This document shows, in pieces, positions 32,127 to 41,062 of a DNA stretch of 64,000 nt. A program made the position numbers and the translations under genes. The notes below the pieces were generated by a model. The model had not been told where the DNA came from and did no database searches. It saw only the letters and a program-made list of their open reading frames with translations. The DNA comes from Leishmania donovani (lineage: Eukaryota > Euglenozoa > Kinetoplastea > Trypanosomatida > Trypanosomatidae). Within the stretch, counting starts at the first letter, position 1; each line of letters opens with the position of its first letter. The stretch spans positions 784,840 to 848,839 of the forward strand of contig NC_018261.1 in NCBI RefSeq assembly GCF_000227135.1. The letters are read 5' to 3'.

Positions 32127-33047
32127 TCACAGATCACGATACTTCTTCGCACGGTTCTTGCGCTTCAACAGACCAGCGTCCTCCGTCTCTAGAAACGTGT
32201 TCTTGCGCCGCTCGATCTCCTCGTTCCGCTGACGCTCCAGCAGCATCTGCTCCTCCTCCGTCTGCATGGGCCACTTCAACGGCCACCAGTCCGGAAAGTT
32301 CACCCAATCAAACACCTCCGGTGTCATGTTGCTCATGAACGTGTGGGCATCGAGGCGAGTGTCGTCGACAGAGCGGGAGAGGGTGACGGCCTCGCGGCTC
32401 TTTTTGTCTTCCTCTTCCAAAGGGCGGTTGTCGTACAGGAAGGCGCGGTACATGGGCTGCAGCTCCGGCGAGACCTTGTGAATGGGCACCTGCCGGACCC
32501 GCTGCTCGTGCAAAAAGACGCGCAGGCGTCGTCGGTGGTAGTAGGTCGTGCCGTAGCAGCCAAGCCCGTACAAGACGCCGAGGAAGGCGCCCACGAACAT
32601 GCTCTGCCCTATGGTGCCCATCTGCGATGCCAGGGAAAGAACCACCGCGCCTGCGGTGCCGGCCACTATGGGGTAGTAGAACTTGTCGTGGTAGCGGTTG
32701 CGCACGACGAGGAGGTGGTGGAACGCGCTCGTCAGAAGTCCCACCGCCGCAAATGTCGAGGTGTACCGCCACATAATGCGGTACCGACCAACGTAGCGGC
32801 CCTCAATGCGCGACTGCCGGAAGCCGACGCAAAAACCAGCGACTGCACCGTAGCATGTCACTGGGAAAACGCTCTGCAGAAACCCCCGCCGCCACCGCCA
32901 CTCCAAATAGCTGTCCACTTCGACCCCGTAGCTGTGCGGCGGTAGGCCCCCCTGGCGCATGGTGGCGTAGATGTCATCGGCGCCAGACGGGCCGCTGCTC
33001 GTCTGGAAGCGGTCATCGTTGCCCGTCCGAAACGGCCAGAGAGACAT
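32127..33047 (-). CDS. Tim17-like four-pass membrane protein, 306 aa
   Basis: Four hydrophobic helices sit close together at about 60-76, 97-112, 125-141 and 149-168, with small-residue motifs (GAVAGFCVGF, AGTAGAVVLSLASQMG, GAFLGVLYGLGCYG) as in the Tim17/22/23 family and complex I subunit NDUFA11. The C-terminal half is hydrophilic and ends in a charged helix (about 255-306, MQTEEEQMLLERQRNEEIER). There is no cleavable signal, as expected for carrier-type imported inner-membrane proteins. Assignment to the family is from pattern, not alignment. A mitochondrial inner-membrane role (import channel component or respiratory subunit) is inferred. The ATG at 33047 is preceded on the minus strand by a pyrimidine stretch and two AGs within 15 nt. 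Confidence 0.75.
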   Translation of the reverse strand: MSLWPFRTGNDDRFQTSSGPSGADDIYATMRQGGLPPHSYGVEVDSYLEWRWRRGFLQSVFPVTCYGAVAGFCVGFRQSRIEGRYVGRYRIMWRYTSTFAAVGLLTSAFHHLLVVRNRYHDKFYYPIVAGTAGAVVLSLASQMGTIGQSMFVGAFLGVLYGLGCYGTTYYHRRRLRVFLHEQRVRQVPIHKVSPELQPMYRAFLYDNRPLEEEDKKSREAVTLSRSVDDTRLDAHTFMSNMTPEVFDWVNFPDWWPLKWPMQTEEEQMLLERQRNEEIERRKNTFLETEDAGLLKRKNRAKKYRDL

Positions 33048-34442
33048 TCCTGCTTGAGGGGATAGGAAGTCCAGCGAACGAAGACTAGAGAACTTCCACA
33101 GTTCGCAAATGAGGCACGGGACGACAGTCCTCTACCGCTCTCCTTCGTTCTTGTTTGTGGCAGCGCCCCACCCACCCCCACCACCGCCACCCCATGCGTC
33201 GAGGAGCCAGCGTGTCGATGCGCTTTATAGGCGCGCGTCCACCATTCAGTCGCTTGCGTGACTTGAAGCACGGCCAACAACAAAGGCGTCTCCCATGCGC
33301 ACACACGCGCGTGGCCAGACAGTCCGAGCGAAAAGAAAAAAGGCAAAGAAGGCGCTCTCCAGGTGCTATGCCGTACTCTAGAGGATCCGTGTGTGAAGAA
33401 CGAAGAACGTCAGCGGTCGATGAAAAGGCACATTTTCGGCGAATGCGAAAGGAGACGCTCGAGAGAACAGAAAGTCGAAGAGGGCATTTTATATCCACTC
33501 CACCCTCTTGTAGGCCGCCTCACTAAACACATCGCGCGGTGTGTCAGAAAAGGAGGGTGCCGCGGCGCTTGTCTCTGAGCCAAGATGGCAAACGAACTTC
33601 TGAAGAGCAGAGTGCCTCCCTCACCCCTACCTACTCAGCAGCCGTTGTCTTTTGTGTTGTTCTTGTTCGTCTGAGGGCTGAGAATATCGCAAAGACCGCG
33701 GATTCTTCTTTTTGAGTTTCCGCATCACGACAGGCCGCCCTTTGCAGGAAAGAAAAAGACAATACCCCTCCCCCTTTCCACCTTTCCGCTCGCACCCAAC
33801 TCCTACACGATCGCTTCAGCTTTGGTCGTCGTCTTTTCCACCTCGGAACAATCGCAGCAACATACATACACAGAGGGAGAGACACACACACAGACACATA
33901 CACGCACCGAGGACGCACACACACACACACACACGCAAACGAAAACAAAACAAAAAAAATGAGTGGGCGGCCCACTAAACCCTGAAACGTGCACCGCTAC
34001 AGTACACGCAACCGAGCACACAGACGTTGACACAGAAGAAGCAAATGAAGTGCATATGTGCTCCCTCCATTTCGAACAGAAACGGGAGAAACAAAAAAGG
34101 TGAATCTCCGCCTAGCCCCTTACCGCATTGCTTGCGGCTACTCGGACGCAGACAAAACCCCCCAGAGCGCTATTGCCTTGCCGTCGCCATCATCATGGCA
34201 GGAGAATAGGAAAAAGCGCAGAGTACGTGGCGACGAGGATGCGCAGTCGAGCAAGGAGGGGCGCGGCGCGAAATCCGCGTGGTGTCTCTCTCTCTCTCTG
34301 CCTCACATACACTGCGCGTCGATAAGTATTCCAACGGGTTGTCCGCCGCCTTTTGTGTCGAAGCTTGTTTGCGGCTTGCCACACTGCAGGGCGCCGCCAT
34401 CGATCATCCGTAAAGCGAGCAATACGGTTTCCTGGCTGACGC
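33048..34442. other. Spacer between NEDD8-like and Tim17-like genes
   Basis: 1.4 kb with CA/GT runs (33880-33935). A 32-codon minus-strand frame (33627-33725) lies 14 nt after a pyrimidine tract ending gcaaag, but its codons (caa, gaa, aga) are unlike the neighbouring genes, so I do not call it. Confidence 0.45.
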
Positions 34443-34685
34443 TCAGCGGCCTGCACGCAGAGCAAGCACCATATTGATTGTGACGCCAGCGTGTATGTTG
34501 CACTCCTCCAGGGTTGCGTTGTCTTCCAATTTTCGACCAGAGTGCACCAGCATGATCATCTTCTGCGGAATGCCTTCCGTCTCCTCAAGTTTCGCCTTGA
34601 TGTCGCCTACAGTGTTATCCGGACCGAGTACAGAGATGGAGATCCGCTGCCCCGTGGTAGAGATGACGCTAAAAGAGAAGGTCAT
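34443..34685 (-). CDS. NEDD8: NEDD8-like ubiquitin-fold modifier, 80 aa
   Basis: A complete ubiquitin fold of 80 aa starting MTFSFSVISTTGQRISISVL. It aligns by eye with ubiquitin/NEDD8 over its length: TVGDIKAKLEETEGIP matches the alpha-helix and EGIP turn, HSGRKLEDNATLEECNI matches the G-x-x-L-x-D region, and the tail is NMVLALRAGR. The LALR tail, with Ala75 where ubiquitin has Arg72, is the NEDD8 signature that discriminates E1 enzymes. Oddly, the usual Gly-Gly is Ala78-Gly79, followed by Arg80 and the stop codon. A T. brucei NEDD8 lies at the corresponding locus as I recall. It would act by conjugation to cullins. The upstream open frame (46 codons) reads as UTR, so the start at 34685 was chosen by homology. 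Pyrimidine-rich sequence with AG lies 25-110 nt upstream. Confidence 0.85.
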   Translation of the reverse strand: MTFSFSVISTTGQRISISVLGPDNTVGDIKAKLEETEGIPQKMIMLVHSGRKLEDNATLEECNIHAGVTINMVLALRAGR

Positions 34686-36117
34686 TACGTAAAACTGCTC
34701 GATCGTGAAGAATTGGGGGTGGAGGGGTGTACTAAAGTCCTTCGTAAAGAGTTCGTGAAGAAGCGCAAGTAGTGTTGAGGGGGGGGGGAGCAACAACACT
34801 TTTCTTCCACACAAGCGCCACACGAGTGGCGCTGCTCTGCTGAGCTGTACTTGTCAGAGAGTTTGCCGCAGAGACACTGCACAAAGAGGAGTGGCGGCGC
34901 GCTATGTACGTATGTGATGGTGGCCAACGTACGCACGAGGAATGTGCACCTGCTGATGGATATGTACAGTATAATCGCCTTGAAAACCAGCCCCAAAGTG
35001 GCGCAGGGAGATGAGAAGAGCAGTGTGTGCAGACTATGAGACACACAAGCTCGTCAGACACGTTCGCACACAGGCAGATGTAATAACAGGGCAAGTGACG
35101 AGGACGAGGAGGTGGCGGAGAGGCAAATAGAGGGGAGAGGGTAGACCCGATACAGTGCCGCACACACAGCACGCTTGAAGTCACAAAGTGAACGATAAAG
35201 CTGCACTTGACTGGAGCGCGCGACCTCATGAGTGCCGAGACCGCGCTCCTGAACATGGTATGCACCAGGTCCATGCAAAGCACGTCCCAGAATGTTTTCG
35301 TGTGATGTGCCGCTAGCCTAAGGTGGCCAAGAGAACCCTCGTGAGCAGCTCGCACTCTCAACCGTGGCTTGAAGACTCCTGTCTAGTACCTGGGCAAGTC
35401 AGTGTCAGAGAACAATTGAATAATAAAAAAAAAAAGACACTACCCACGAAACGGCGCGCCAGCGAGGTGAGAACGATGTGGCGCCAATAGCATGGCCATC
35501 ACTCGGCGCCACCGCCACTTTGTTCCGTCAGAGCCCCGGGCCAGTCCCACCGTTACTGGCCACTCTTTCTTTTTGGTCGATAACACTGAAGGCACTCCCC
35601 GAGATGGACACACAAGTATCCCGCGCGCACCTACACCGAAACATATATGTATGTATGTGTGTGTATGTGAGTGTGTGTGGAAGGAGAAGCGTGCCCTACA
35701 CAAAAAAACGAGGAAGTGCGCAACAGAGGAAAGGAGGTTTGAAAGGAGCCCACAGCAAAGGAAAGGAGGAGTCGACACAGCCCGCTGTTGCGCAGACCTA
35801 GGCACGTGCGCACAGACGTGCATGCACATACACTGGCCGGGAGAGAGGTGTACACGCCACGCGCCGTAGTATGTGCGCAGGACAAACGAAGAAAAAAGAA
35901 ACAGGGGTGATCAACGGAGAACCAACCGAAAAGTAACAACAGCAAGAGAGAAAAAGAGGAGGTCTGCAGTACTTTACTTGCCGAAGAATCCGCTTACGAG
36001 TGCACCAGACCCAGCAAAGGGGTCGTTCTCCTTCCTCGACACACAAACACACACACAGAGAGGCGCAGCCTTTTTCCTTTTTTTTTCGTGGCCGTGAAGA
36101 CGCGCGCGACCCTCAAC
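34686..36117. other. Spacer between DoxX-like and NEDD8-like genes
   Basis: 1.4 kb. A 180-codon minus-strand frame (34732-35274) follows a T11 tract and AG (35428-35390 area). Its first 60 codons favour G/C-ending codons, but it is Cys/Pro/Ser-rich, resembles no protein and ends 47 nt before the NEDD8 ATG. I treat it as unproven. Confidence 0.45.
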
Positions 36118-36588
36118 TCAATTGTTCTTCTTTGCCCGATTGCTGTCGCTCGCCACACGGGCTTGGTTGTACCGACGGCTTCGGTGGCCACTACCCGTCA
36201 CAAACAGCAGCGCGCCAACGAGGGACGCATTTTTAAGAATGTGCTGAACATTCTCTTCTGGAGTTTCAAACGGGTAGTCAAGGTCCACGTAGAATGCAAC
36301 CGTGGTGATGATCATTCCAGTCGCCATCAGAAAGGAGAAGAAGCTACGGCCAACTCCAAGCAAAATAAAAAGCGAGAAAGACACACACATTACACCCGCG
36401 GTGCGAACGACGTGGATGTATTCCGACGGCGAGAGCTTGACGCCCATTTTAGCCAACATACGAGGAAAGTTGCTCTTCGCAAGGAAAGCCGCGCCCACTG
36501 ACGGCGCCGCCAATTTTTCAATGCCGCTGGCAATGAAGAACAGCAGCACGAGGACGAGGCCCACGTAGCGGACGAGGTTGCGCAGCAT
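36118..36588 (-). CDS. DoxX-like small membrane protein, 156 aa
   Basis: Starts MLRNLVRYVGLVLVLLFFIA at 36588; a 12-codon upstream extension is unlikely. Four hydrophobic helices (about 7-22, 58-76, 80-96, 118-135) with an early ..ASGIEKL.. motif match the DoxX/TMEM35-type fold (xSGxxKL in the first helix, then a lysine- and proline-containing amphipathic loop). The tail is basic and polar. It is probably a mitochondrial or ER membrane protein; function is unknown in kinetoplastids. The only other reading I considered is a generic four-helix membrane protein. Confidence 0.75.
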   Translation of the reverse strand: MLRNLVRYVGLVLVLLFFIASGIEKLAAPSVGAAFLAKSNFPRMLAKMGVKLSPSEYIHVVRTAGVMCVSFSLFILLGVGRSFFSFLMATGMIITTVAFYVDLDYPFETPEENVQHILKNASLVGALLFVTGSGHRSRRYNQARVASDSNRAKKNN

Positions 36589-37757
36589 CTTCACCGCTCC
36601 TAAAACAAAGCACTCGTCTTCCAATAAGCAAACGCGCGAACAAAAAAACAGAGGTGAGAGAGAGAAAAAAGACCCAAAAAAGACTGACGGCGTAAAGTAC
36701 GATCACGTGCGTGCGCGTAGGGGGAGGGGGAGGAGGAGGAAGAGGAGGGAGGTGGCGTAGGAGGGCGGAAAAGGGGGGTGTCTGTCTGTCTGTGTATGTG
36801 TGCTTCGTTTGGATTTGCGAATAGGCGCGAATATGTGCAAGGCCAAGACGACAGATACGCCACACACGATCGAAGAGCTCAAGGGCTAGAGCAGGTGGCG
36901 CAGAGAAAAGTAGCGAAAACGCCTTGATCTATATCGGGCTCGGAGGAAAGGGGGAGGTGGTCGATCCACTAAGCGTGCGCTGAATCGAATAAGGGAGAGG
37001 GGGCGGGGGCAGAATGAGAAAGCGCCGTGAGCTGTGCAAGGTGAAAAGTGGATGCGTGTATGCAGAGGTCGGTGTAAAAGTCACGGCGGCAGGCGCGGGG
37101 AGGGCTTATGTGTGGAATGAATGGAGAGGCTGCGGCAAAGGGGTAAGGAGAGTTAGGGGAGAGGGTGAAAGGGTTTAGGGGGGGGCATCAGGACGCCGAC
37201 GGCAAGAAGCAGACAACGCGTGCCAGTGAGGCACAAGCGTTTTGGCATGCAGGGGATTCAGGGATCAGCAAGCGTGTTGTGCGCGCTTTCAAGAGACGCA
37301 AAAACCGACAAAGCAGAGAAGGAGGGCATGCCACAAATCACTCGAAAGAGAAAGACGGAGAAGAGAGAGGTCACGCCGCCCTTCAACGCCCTATAACTTC
37401 ATGTAACCTGAATAGCGCACCGCCTTGTCTTGCCTTGGTCTTGGCAGATGTTGGCCATGCGGCAGTCCCCCAAAACCACCCCACAGAAGAAGCAAAAGGC
37501 AAAAAAAAAAGAGAAGCTGCCGTTATGCGGCACCGCTGAGGCGGGTAGGTCAAAAGATGTCACAGGAGGGCAGGAAGAGCCCTCGGATGTCAGTCGTGGA
37601 GGCTTGCTCGTTTGAGGGAGGCAGCATTTTCCCTTTTTGTGTGTGTGTGCGTTCTTGTTTCCCCCACAGTCCGTCAGAGGACAGCAAGAGCTAACGTGCC
37701 AGAGGAGTAGCCACATCGCGCACGCATACTATACCCACCCGAATCAGTTCGGTCCCA
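36589..37757. other. Spacer between SIR2RP3 and DoxX-like genes
   Basis: About 1.2 kb. Purine-rich on the plus strand (pyrimidine-rich on the transcribed strand, 36660-36780), otherwise no gene. Confidence 0.5.
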
Positions 37758-38489
37758 TCACTTTTTCGAGCTCTCTTTCAGCACTCGGTCCACCCAGGCG
37801 GGCACAATGTCGCTGGCTTTGCCGTAGATGGACTCCTGAAAGAGCGTGCTGTTGGAGCCCTCCTGAAGATTCAGCTCAAGCGTCGTCGCACCGTAAAACT
37901 GCGCCCGCTTCACAAACCCGGCGGCGGGGTACACGTTTCCGGAGGTGCCGATGGCAACAAAGAGATCCGTCTTCGACAGTATCGACTCGATCTCGTCCAT
38001 GCAAAGCGGCATCTCACCAAACCAAACAATGTGCGGGCGCAAGGTGCCAAGCAGGCCGCAGTCGGGGCAGCGGTCAACATCTCCCACAATGTCCTTCTGC
38101 CATTCGAAGACATTCCCGGTGGCTGCGCAGCGGACCTTCAGAAGCTCGCCGTGCATGTGCAGAACGTTTTTCGAGCCGGCGCGCTCGTGCAGGTTGTCCA
38201 CATTCTGAGTGACAATGACAACCTTCCCCTTTCCACTCAGCTCCTCTTCTAACTTGGCCAGTGCTATGTGCGCCTTGTTCGGCTTGACAGAGCTTAGCAA
38301 AAGATTGCGGCGACGCTCGTTGTAGAAGAGCTGCACGAGAGCCGGGTTTCTGATGAAGGCGTCCGGAGACGCTACATCCTCGACATTATGGTTGCACCAG
38401 AGCCCGTCGCTATCGCGAAAGGTGGAAATTCCCGATTCAGCAGAGATGCCGGCACCGGTGAGGATTGTGATGCACCGGCACGCTTTCAT
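37758..38489 (-). CDS. SIR2RP3: NAD-dependent protein deacylase, CobB/SIRT5-type sirtuin
   Basis: A compact 243-aa class III sirtuin. Landmarks: GAGISAESG 12-20 (NAD binding), FRDSDGLW 25-32, Tyr56 and Arg59 in FYNERRR (the pair that binds succinyl/malonyl-lysine in SIRT5 and CobB), QNVDNLH 95-101, catalytic His113 in HMHGE, RPHIVWFGEMPLCMDEI, and GTSGNVYPAAGFV. It strongly resembles bacterial CobB, especially in the last half. Zn-ligand cysteines C121, C141 and C144 are present, but the second of the usual four is missing (RCAATGN), as in E. coli CobB. The codon before ATG is TAG, so no N-terminal targeting extension exists from this ATG. It should remove acyl groups from lysines using NAD; T. 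brucei SIR2rp3 is reported mitochondrial. The locus next to PERK fits SIR2RP3. Confidence 0.92.
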   Translation of the reverse strand: MKACRCITILTGAGISAESGISTFRDSDGLWCNHNVEDVASPDAFIRNPALVQLFYNERRRNLLLSSVKPNKAHIALAKLEEELSGKGKVVIVTQNVDNLHERAGSKNVLHMHGELLKVRCAATGNVFEWQKDIVGDVDRCPDCGLLGTLRPHIVWFGEMPLCMDEIESILSKTDLFVAIGTSGNVYPAAGFVKRAQFYGATTLELNLQEGSNSTLFQESIYGKASDIVPAWVDRVLKESSKK

Positions 38490-40050
38490 CTACGTTTGCG
38501 TCCAATGTTGTCTACCTTTGTTTTTCTTTTTCGATCCATATAAGAGGGCGGTGAGAGAAATGAGTTCCAGTTCTTTGCCCCGAAGCGTGTGCGATGGGCA
38601 GGGCGAAGTCTGTGAGAGAGGGAGAGACACAGAGAGCACAACTGAAGGCCTGCCGTGGTGGGTGCACAGATACAACAAGTGAGCCGCATCCGAGCGCGTC
38701 ACTGAAGCCCGCTCACAAGCACCCCTGCGCGCGTCGCAAAGACACGGGAGCGAACGAAAAAGGGAGCAAAGTAGTGATGGAAATGCGCCTCGATGAAGCT
38801 GGAGAAGGAGATCAACGGTCACTGAGCAAAAAACTCGCAGGCGGGGCGGAAGTGCACGGTTTGAAAGCTGCGAAGAGAAAGGTCCGAAAAACATTACCAG
38901 AGATTCGCCCCATGAGACACACGCAGAGAGTGCGTGTCCCCTCTCTCGTTTCCAGGCAGAGGTGCGCAGTTGTCATCTGCACACGCCCAACAGAAGCGTT
39001 GTTGGGGGCGGGGGGCAGTCGCAAGCACCTCTTTATTAGGCAGCACAAACAGATATGCCTTCTCTCTTTTTCTTACCCATCTATCGGGTCGCCCATTCCC
39101 TTTTGTCCCCTGTTTGCTGTCTCTCTCTCCCCCTTTGGGTACGCCTGCGCTAAGATTGTGCACGAACATGTCGGTGTACCTGCTTCTCTGTGTAAGCCCA
39201 TGTGGGCGCGAAAAAAAAAAAAACGGAAATGTCTGGCGGGGCAAGTTTCAAGAGTAGAGCTTTTTAGCTAATCTTTTCTCAACGATCTCAAAGCGGGTTT
39301 TGTTAAAACTTCGCATCCTACGCGCCGATGCTCTCCGCTCGCCCTACTCTGCCTCTGCCCATCCCCGAATCGTGCTCCGCGCTGTGTGTACGCGTTCATG
39401 CCGGCATACCGATACGCAGATCGCTCTGGGCAAACGCCTAAAGCGAGCCGAAAGCGCCGACGACATCTGCTTCCTTTTCCTCTCGTATGCGACTCTCGCT
39501 GTCGAGGAGGCGTGCCGGAAACCCGCGCTGCTTTCGGGCCACCATGGGTGTCTACATCACTCAGGTGAACAGGTCTACACAAATATATATATAGAGCAGG
39601 GCCGTGCTTTCCGGATCACAGCAGACATGTTGACGAGGTAGAGTAAAAAAAAAAACACATACAGCGCTGCGATGCGGATCTGCTTGCACTTCACGTAGGT
39701 CTTGGTGTGGGGTGTACAGCAATACAGCCTACATACCGAGATCCGATGGACGGTGCGGCACACAAAGCGCGAGAGGGTAGACGAGGCTGACGAAGAGAAA
39801 CCGAAAGAAAAAAAAAACGCGTGCGACATGCACCAGTAACCCGACGAAATTCCTGCAGTCCCGTGGATCGGCCTCGCAGGTCCGCTGCGACACCATCAAA
39901 GATGGACGACGAACGCAACACATGCGGTTGTCAACAAAATCGGCGTTTCGTGCGAAAGAGATACAAAAAAAAATAGAAAATAAGAGATTCGACACCTATA
40001 CCCCCGTTGCTCATTCAATGATTTTCCCTTTTCCTCCATGTGCTCCGTCT
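38490..40050. other. Spacer between SIR2RP3 and the 40 kb repeat
   Basis: About 1.55 kb; the left part is the SIR2RP3 5' region. Several T-tracts on the minus strand (39212-39224, 39643-39653, 39810-39820). A minus-strand frame of 84 codons at 39575-39829 is the only coding-like stretch seen; it is described separately. Confidence 0.5.
39575..39829 (-). CDS. Candidate small ORF, 84 aa (weak)
   Basis: The frame starts MSHAFFFSFGFSSSASS. Its middle 41 codons end in G or C in about 33 cases, which is gene-like. Pyrimidine-rich sequence and two cag sites lie 25-130 nt upstream. Against it, two T homopolymers are read as Phe runs, and the other two frames on this strand are also open over much of the interval. 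No family is recognised; a hydrophobic segment (about 56-67) could be a membrane helix. It may be a small gene, a remnant, or chance. Confidence 0.2.
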   Translation of the reverse strand: MSHAFFFSFGFSSSASSTLSRFVCRTVHRISVCRLYCCTPHTKTYVKCKQIRIAALYVFFFLLYLVNMSAVIRKARPCSIYIFV

Positions 40051-41062
40051 ACCACGAACTCGTACTCCGATATATACGTACACACACAGCCGCCCCTCAC
40101 CCACCCCCTGCGGCACGGCGGCCACATCCGCGTCCTCTAGGACGAGCCGTCCGGCCGCTGCATCCGCCCACGCGTCTATAACGGGCTCAGCCTGTCCCTC
40201 CCCCCTCGCAGGCATGCCTGCGCCATCGGCGCCACACCCACCGAGCCGCATGGCGCGCACCAAAGTAGGCGGGACCGCCCTCACGGGCGTTACTCGAGGG
40301 CGGTGGCGTCTGTCAAAGGGTGGGGGGCAGGGGTAGCNNNNNNNNNNNNNNNNNNNNNNNNNNNNNNNNNNNNNNNNNNNNNNNNNNNNNNNNNNNNNNN
40401 NNNNNNNNNNNNNNNNNNNNNNNNNNNNNNNNNNNNNNNNNNNNNNNNNNNNNNNNNNNNNNNNNNNNNNNNNNNNNNNNNNNNNNNNNNNNNNNNNNNN
40501 NNNNNNNNNNNNNNNNNNNNNNNNNNNNNNNNNNNNNNNNNNNNNNNNNNNNNNNNNNNNNNNNNNNNNNNNNNNNNNNNNNNNNNNNNNNNNNNNNNNN
40601 NNNNNNNNNNNNNNNNNNNNNNNNNNNNNNNNNNNNNNNNNNNNNNNNNNNNNNNNNNNNNNNNNNNNNNNNNNNNNNNNNNNNNNNNNNNNNNNNNNNN
40701 NNNNNNNNNNNNNNNNNNNNNNGCGCTCGCGCTTTTGTGGAGTGGGGGGGGGAGGGGAGGGGGCGTGTTCGAGAACGGCACTGTTGCCGGGGGGTGCGTG
40801 CCTGGACGGCTTGCCCGCATGTTGCCGCGACGGGTCGGCCGCTGCTGTGCGCGTGGGGCGGAGGGGTCCCGCCGACACGCGTGCGCGTGCGCACACGGGG
40901 AGCTCACAGCCTGCCGTTCTGTGGGGGCACAGAGGGTGTGGTGGGGGCAGCGACAGGCCCCCGACGGGGGCAGCCCGTGCAGCGCGTGCGAGACGTGCGT
41001 GTCGAGGTGACCGCGTGCAAGGTCGTGGCGTGCGGCGGGGTGTGCTTCGCTGGGCGGGTGCG
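40051..41062 (+). repeat. 1 kb GC-rich dispersed repeat, second copy with internal gap
   Basis: The ends (40051-40337 and 40723-41062) match 26202-26488 and 26876-27215 with two visible differences in 627 nt. The 385-N gap replaces a 387-nt stretch in the complete copy, so the whole element is probably present. Same orientation as the copy at 26 kb, 13.85 kb away. It lies in the 3' region of the PERK-like gene. Confidence 0.85.
40338..40722. other. Assembly gap (385 N)
   Basis: 385 N inside the repeat; the corresponding interval in the complete copy is 387 nt, so the gap size is realistic. Confidence 0.99.

Noticed and set aside
33627..33725. 32-codon minus-strand frame after a strong pyrimidine tract ending gcaaag
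   Set aside because: Codon choice (caa, gaa, aga, aaa) differs from the local genes; the acceptor may simply serve the Tim17-like transcript.
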